A stretch of 9,933 nt of DNA from Planctomycetia bacterium (GTDB lineage Bacteria; Planctomycetota; Planctomycetia; Pirellulales; UBA1268), in assembly GCA_009926295.1 (NCBI GenBank), contig RFPF01000097.1:1-9933 (forward strand), in the 5' to 3' direction. Both the position numbers and the translations under genes were made by a program. Every line of letters starts with the position of its first letter. Positions within the stretch are counted from its first letter, which is position 1. The notes under the pieces are model-generated. The model made no database searches. It was not told the DNA's origin and saw only the letters and a program-made list of their open reading frames with translations. Of the stretch, positions 7,001-9,933 are shown piece after piece.

Positions 7001-8072
7001 CGGCGAAGACGGCGCCGTGCCCGACGACGCGGCGGTCACGCAGCGGATCCTCGAGGGGCTCTCCCTGCTCGTGCCGAAACTCCTCGACACGTGGATGACG
7101 CACGCCCGTCAGCTGCGGCTTTCGGTGCTCGAGCGGGTGCGCGAACCGAAGACATTCGCGGCCGTCAAGGATTTCGTCGAACGGTACGGGGCCGGGCTGT
7201 TCACACAGCACCTCCTCGCCCCGCCATCGCTCCGCGGGATCCTGCGCGGGGGTGTGAGGCGGTTTCTCGAGCAGCTCGTCGACCGCCACGCGGGCGAGCC
7301 CGACGAGTTGAACGACGCCGGGCGGCCGAGGCACCCCGCCCGGCTCGTCGCGGATCTCGACGCCGATGTCCTGCCGATCCGGCAGGCGGCCGGCCGCCTG
7401 CGGTTCGTGCTCGAGTGCGTTGCCGAGAACCACGCCGAATATCGCGACTGGAATTCCACCACCACGCAGTCCGACCGCGGCGAGCACCTCCACATCCTCC
7501 TCGAGTTCCTGCGGATCAAGGCTGAATATGACCGCATCGCGTGGACGCTGCGGCCCGTGAACATGGCGCACAGGGTGCTCGCCCGCCGCGGGCTGCGCGA
7601 TGCCGCCGCGGCCTGGCGTGGGCGGATGCACGACGAAACCCGCGACACGGCCGCCGAGCTCGCGGCGCGGCTGGCGGCGCTGGAGGCGTCCTCCGGTGTG
7701 CGGCTCGCGAGCGTCGCCGATCGCGTCGGGCGGCCGTTCACCGCGGTCCTCGAACAGGACGAGTTGGAGTCGCTCGTCGACCCGGCGGTGGCGGAGGCCG
7801 TGACGGGCACCCCGGTCGGCGCGGGCGCGGCGCTGGAGGAGCGTGCCGGCATGCTCCTCGGGTTGGCGAGCGGCTCCGGGGTGGAGGTGCCGGAGTGGCT
7901 CGAGAGGCTCGGCGGAGCGGTGGACCGCGCACTCGAGCGCGCGGATGCGGGCCCTGCCATCGAGCTCCGCAGTGGCATCCTCCCGGACGCGGTGCCGTGG
8001 CAGCCGGTCTCGTGGGCGGAGCTTCACGGGATTCTGGACGATACAGCCGGGCCGCGCGGTACAACATCGTGA
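4011..8072 (+). CDS. Giant conserved-looking protein of unknown function (1353 residues)
   Basis: I do not recognise a named family. The protein is mostly alpha-helical by composition, Ala/Leu/Arg/Glu-rich, with no signal peptide and no convincing membrane helix. Landmarks, counted from the ATG at 4011: an aromatic block near 251-285 (LFGLWDPERIDARGNYRRMV); a block at about 480-500 (DPWNILGLGGQFPLHEPGGE); a TPR-like pair of helices at 587-630 (SHAQAAAALLDEGDLDGAMG); an acidic, Gly-rich disordered linker at about 685-750 that contains YESMVWRDSADDG (722-734); and a polar block at 1144-1186 (YRDWNSTTTQSDRGEHLHIL, then LRPVNMAHRVLARRG). The frame is open to an ATG at 3921, but that extension is Arg/Pro-rich and low in complexity, so 4011 (MSQAPPPSRS) is preferred; neither start has a clear ribosome site. 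The stop overlaps the lipB-like start in TGATG (8070-8074), which implies coupled translation and a possible link to lipoylation or to carbon-metabolism complexes. That link is inference from position only. Confidence 0.82.
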   Translation: MSQAPPPSRSADPAAAVLGYLNFSSGAFDPAVWHAWSLLFAAVEPDGPEGPVERVDAARAVIDSLKERLAGLEVSAPAFRDARQARQVLAILGSLLAEYRAFHEDLLEHQSPGAIERPFFVAAATQALLAVGLPEDDGDADAPAVAAAVAAAIGRLNDYVGWRPVATLENGRLSEPYPHERVRPVPLFVAGAGVAHGRYRDLVTGAIEILSAAPQNLLEQADFDLGLLEELAIDPRAFDFLHPAASRPNYLFGLWDPERIDARGNYRRMVVQEATLDGIISWPAVAAASPLDGFVERRAQLHLESSAVLAGVMLMAAGLSGRGPGAHHAGLPLAELLPRIAGYRDDFYRWLLATLPPAHRERLESEAQRFRQPFGGVRRHINATLAARRARQVENVALAAVLARIGRAEAADRLAGAVPAASARLFARITSLVVAARRAPAAERPRGGQEALERLDAASDLLFRAVGCGAAVDPWNILGLGGQFPLHEPGGESLADPRVEDLVAATESILAGYAAVWRECSLGGPEPVATRAAAALERLAAWWDRHATTTVSGVPHLSGREVVDSAREVIAALQRRRAFVQAPPPAFWRKEVAGFSSPESHAQAAAALLDEGDLDGAMGLLVHWASLLEGTSVERSGGDWLAAAARWIARSGADTTAAGRARMRRFLELVDSNTSGVVDLLEQVAARDDGGTRSPAVRDEGRDAGAEPGDDQPEEERVASAYESMVWRDSADDGVEGGMLDVDLPGGGVGGGMIEVEQAAEFLAGVCRLVRHAVTASCAADARERAIPARADVDSAVGWRHSLRRLRRTCVRAADHLVALDAAPAPGVAPGEYDRLRWQRDAAIERLVDAAVQATETLWILSARICLGSRNAVSSDGATVGRLFADIFRGDAAATRKALAAVKRRLVGKPVLYVPLSRGGRPLRIARARGRERLLERLAACLPRLGLVKETSELVHMAKSLETLRPPGAASVSEFDRVFEAATAALVERIVESARMPGEDGAVPDDAAVTQRILEGLSLLVPKLLDTWMTHARQLRLSVLERVREPKTFAAVKDFVERYGAGLFTQHLLAPPSLRGILRGGVRRFLEQLVDRHAGEPDELNDAGRPRHPARLVADLDADVLPIRQAAGRLRFVLECVAENHAEYRDWNSTTTQSDRGEHLHILLEFLRIKAEYDRIAWTLRPVNMAHRVLARRGLRDAAAAWRGRMHDETRDTAAELAARLAALEASSGVRLASVADRVGRPFTAVLEQDELESLVDPAVAEAVTGTPVGAGAALEERAGMLLGLASGSGVEVPEWLERLGGAVDRALERADAGPAIELRSGILPDAVPWQPVSWAELHGILDDTAGPRGTTS

Positions 8073-8866
8073 TGGCCCGCCCGCACCACGAATCACCCCG
8101 ACCCGACGCCATGGCCGAGGCTCGCCGCCCGCTCGCGGCGTGGCTCGCGGGATCGATCGGGATCGACGCCGCGTGCGCGATGGCGGAGCGGCTCGCGTGG
8201 GAGGTCTCGGAGCCCGGGGGCAGGCCACCGACGCTCATCCTCGGGGAACTCGAGCCGGCCATCACCGTCGGTCGCGGCGGCTCGAGAGCCGACGTCGATC
8301 TCGGCGATGACGAACTCCGTCGGCACGGACTGCCCATGCGGTTCGTCGGCCGCGGTGGTGGCGCGGTCCTGCACGGGCCGGGGCAGGTCTGCGTGTGGCT
8401 GTTCGCAAAACTCGGGGATCTCGGTCTGGGTGCCGGCGATGTGGGCGGGTATCTCGAGCGGTTCGAGCACGCGCTCGAGGCGGCCGTGCGGCAGGTGCGG
8501 TGTGGTGCGGCGCGAGACTCGAGCCTCCCCGGGATCTTCGGCCGCACCGGCCTCCTCGCGGCGGTGGGCGTGGCCGTGCGCCGCGGTGTCGTGTGGCACG
8601 GCGGGTTTCTCAACGTGTGTCCCGACATGAGGCTCTTTTCCCGGGTGCGCACCCTGCCGTTCGCCACCGTCCCGCTCATGCGTACGATGGGTTCGCTGGA
8701 GTCCGACGTGCAGCGACCGGTTCGCCTCCAGGACGTGCGCTCGGCGCTCGTGCAGCAAGTCGGCGACGCGTTCTCCTTTCCGAGGTCCCACATCCAGGCC
8801 GGATTTCCGGTTCAGCCGGGGGTGTTCGGCACGCATCATGCGGAGGTGGCACGAAGTGTCGGATAG
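8072..8866 (+). CDS. lipB: LipB-type octanoyltransferase homologue lacking both catalytic residues
   Basis: 264 residues in the biotin/lipoate transferase fold. LipB moves octanoate from acyl carrier protein to lipoyl domains. Family blocks present are ELEPAITVGRGG (59-70), RGGGAVLHGPGQ (94-105), LLAAVGVAVRRGVVWHGGFL (161-180) and NVCPDMRLF (181-189). In E. coli LipB the corresponding segments are KICSLGLRIRRG and FLRINPCG. An ungapped match puts Leu161 (codon 8552-8554) at the catalytic lysine and Leu195 (codon 8654-8656) at the catalytic cysteine. The frame is intact with no stop or shift, and HGPGQ and the WHG-LNV core are kept, so it is a diverged family member, not a decayed gene. ATG 8072 overlaps the upstream stop; ATG 8111 is an alternative. 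Placement directly before lipA supports a role in lipoate metabolism. It may instead be a ligase-like or non-catalytic relative. Confidence 0.82.
   Translation: MARPHHESPRPDAMAEARRPLAAWLAGSIGIDAACAMAERLAWEVSEPGGRPPTLILGELEPAITVGRGGSRADVDLGDDELRRHGLPMRFVGRGGGAVLHGPGQVCVWLFAKLGDLGLGAGDVGGYLERFEHALEAAVRQVRCGAARDSSLPGIFGRTGLLAAVGVAVRRGVVWHGGFLNVCPDMRLFSRVRTLPFATVPLMRTMGSLESDVQRPVRLQDVRSALVQQVGDAFSFPRSHIQAGFPVQPGVFGTHHAEVARSVG
8842..8847 (+). promoter_or_regulatory. Ribosome binding site of lipA inside the end of lipB
   Basis: GGAGGT, 8 bases before the GTG at 8856. It lies downstream of the ATG at 8838 and therefore favours GTG as the lipA start. Confidence 0.55.
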
Positions 8867-9779
8867 CCCCGTCAGCTCGGCGTTCATGCCCCTGCCGGTC
8901 GTCGGCGCGGAGTCGGCCGATCCGCCGCCCCCGCCGCGGCGGCTGCCGCCCTGGCTGCGGCAAAACCTGGCGCCGGGGGGTGGCCATGCCGAGACCGCGC
9001 ACCTGATCTCCGAACTGGGACTGGAGACGGTCTGTTCTTCGGCCAAGTGCCCCAACCGGCTCGAATGCTGGTCGGCGCGAACCGCGACCTTCATGATCCT
9101 CGGCAACGTGTGCACGCGGCCGTGCGGCTTCTGCTCGGTGCCGAAGGGCAGGACGGAAGCCCTCGAACTTGACGAGCCGGAGCGGGTCGCCGAGGCCGCG
9201 AAGCGACTGGGGCTCGCACACGTCGTGATCACGAGCGTGACCCGCGACGACCTGTCCGACGGCGGCGCGGAGCATTTTCGGCGCACGGTCGAGGCGGTCC
9301 GGGCGGCGACCGGGGCGATCGTCGAGGTGCTCGTGCCCGACTTCCTCGGCAAGGACGGCGCCCTCGAGCGGGTCATGGCGTCGCATCCCGACGTGTTCAA
9401 CCACAACACGGAGACGGTGCCCAGGCTGTATCGCACCGTGCGCGGCCGGAAGAGCGTCTACGCATGGACGCTCCGGCTCCTCGCGGATGCCAAGCGGCTC
9501 ATGCCCGAGGTGAAGACGAAGAGCGGTCTGATGCTCGGGCTCGGTGAGACCCGCGATGAGCTGCTCGACGTGTTCGCCGATCTCCTCGACCATGGCGTCG
9601 ATTTTCTAACCCTCGGCCAGTACCTCCAGCCGACGCTTGACTCGCTCCCCGTCGAGCGCTACGTGCCGCCGGAGGAGTTCGAGGAACTCGGGACGCTCGC
9701 CCGGCGCATGGGTTTCCGCAAGGTCGCCAGCGGCCCGCTCGTGCGCTCGAGCTACCACGCCCGCGAGATGACGCTGTAG
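8856..9779 (+). CDS. lipA: Lipoyl synthase (radical SAM, two 4Fe-4S clusters)
   Basis: LipA inserts two sulfur atoms into protein-bound octanoyl groups, completing the lipoyl cofactor of pyruvate and 2-oxoglutarate dehydrogenases and the glycine cleavage system. With the GTG start it has 307 residues, normal for the family. The auxiliary cluster motif CX4CX5C is complete (Cys60, Cys65, Cys71 in VCSSAKCPNRLECW), as is the radical SAM motif CX3CX2C (Cys86, Cys90, Cys93 in VCTRPCGFCSV). Further family blocks are RRLPPWLRQNL before the first motif, VITSVTRDDLSDGGAEHF, FNHNTETVPRLY, KSGLMLGLGE and LTLGQYLQPT. The C-terminal RSSYHA holds the conserved serine that ligates the auxiliary cluster. GTG 8856 is chosen for its ribosome site; ATG 8838, six codons upstream, is possible. 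Either way it overlaps lipB and is probably translated from the same transcript. Confidence 0.96.
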   Translation: MSDSPVSSAFMPLPVVGAESADPPPPPRRLPPWLRQNLAPGGGHAETAHLISELGLETVCSSAKCPNRLECWSARTATFMILGNVCTRPCGFCSVPKGRTEALELDEPERVAEAAKRLGLAHVVITSVTRDDLSDGGAEHFRRTVEAVRAATGAIVEVLVPDFLGKDGALERVMASHPDVFNHNTETVPRLYRTVRGRKSVYAWTLRLLADAKRLMPEVKTKSGLMLGLGETRDELLDVFADLLDHGVDFLTLGQYLQPTLDSLPVERYVPPEEFEELGTLARRMGFRKVASGPLVRSSYHAREMTL

Positions 9780-9785
9780 GATGGG

Positions 9786-9817
9786 CCGGCGAGGGGTCGC
9801 CCCCACCATCTCGCCGG
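9786..9817 (+). terminator. Hairpin after lipA, candidate terminator
   Basis: CCGGCGAG (9786-9793) and CTCGCCGG (9810-9817) form a perfect 8-base-pair stem with a 16-base loop, beginning 7 bases after the lipA stop. The sequence that follows (ACGTTCCCTTCGCCTTC) is pyrimidine-rich but has no proper T-run, so termination strength is uncertain. Confidence 0.5.
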
Positions 9818-9871
9818 ACGTTCCCTTCGCCTTCAAGGCTTCAGCCTCCCCATGTCCCGGGAGCCGGCGTT

Positions 9872-9933
9872 ACTCACCAGCGAAGCCAGGATGGCGGAGC
9901 GCCAGTGAGTCCGAGCGAGCGAAGCCCAGGAAG
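9872..9933. repeat. Short inverted and direct repeats at the window edge
   Basis: ACTCAC (9872-9877) pairs with GTGAGT (9905-9910), with a further GCG/CGC pairing (9880-9882 with 9900-9902) after a two-base mismatch. AGCGAAGCC occurs at 9879-9887 and again at 9918-9926, each closely followed by AGGA. No open frame of note crosses this stretch. It looks like the start of an intergenic repeat element that continues past the window; its type cannot be told from this fragment. Confidence 0.4.

Noticed and set aside
7541..8071. N-terminal extension of lipB into the giant gene
   Set aside because: The extension is Arg/Gly-rich out-of-frame reading of the upstream gene; the LipB fold is complete from 8072 or 8111.
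6198..8228. Long minus-strand open frame (676 codons) over the giant gene and lipB
   Set aside because: Same antisense artefact of codon bias; low-complexity composition and no motifs, and it crosses the boundary between two real plus-strand genes.
8072..8866. Reading the lipB homologue as a pseudogene because the catalytic residues are missing
   Set aside because: The frame is intact, core motifs are kept, and both gene overlaps are preserved, so selection on the protein is likely.
8093..9436. Minus-strand open frame (447 codons) opposite lipB and lipA
   Set aside because: It lies opposite a clear lipA with all cluster cysteines and shows no protein family features.
9606..9836. Minus-strand 76-codon open frame over the lipA end
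   Set aside because: It is mostly antisense to lipA and has no motif.

Overview
The window is a very GC-rich stretch of bacterial chromosome, densely coded and without any mobile element, RNA gene or CRISPR array that I can see. The gene content and style suggest a planctomycete: a small one-helix membrane protein next to a coiled-coil membrane protein, a secreted PQQ-like propeller, and a giant lineage-type hypothetical protein. This is inference from protein style, not from a marker gene.

Layout: (1) Positions 3-2591, plus strand, is a tight cluster of four genes: the C-terminal part of apolipoprotein N-acyltransferase (lnt, cut by the window edge), a one-helix coiled-coil membrane protein, a 54-residue membrane protein, and an MtfA/M90-type zinc peptidase. 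Gaps are 20, 33 and 13 bases, so an envelope-related operon is likely. (2) Positions 2614-3882, minus strand, is an exported PQQ-type beta-propeller protein that converges on the peptidase gene. A nested hairpin carries both stop codons. (3) Positions 3883-4010 are a divergent control region with an AT-rich island containing an inverted repeat and a 9-base direct repeat. (4) Positions 4011-9779, plus strand, hold three overlapping genes: a 1353-residue protein of unknown function, a LipB-type octanoyltransferase homologue, and lipoyl synthase LipA. The overlaps (TGATG, then 11 bases) point to one translationally coupled transcript. (5) Positions 9780-9933 are noncoding, with a hairpin after lipA and then short repeats that run to the window edge.

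LipB normally moves octanoate from acyl carrier protein onto the lipoyl domains of E2 subunits or GcvH, and LipA then inserts two sulfurs. Here LipA has all six cluster cysteines, but the LipB homologue has leucine where both the catalytic lysine and the catalytic cysteine should be. That protein and the giant coupled gene upstream of it are the two items most worth following up.
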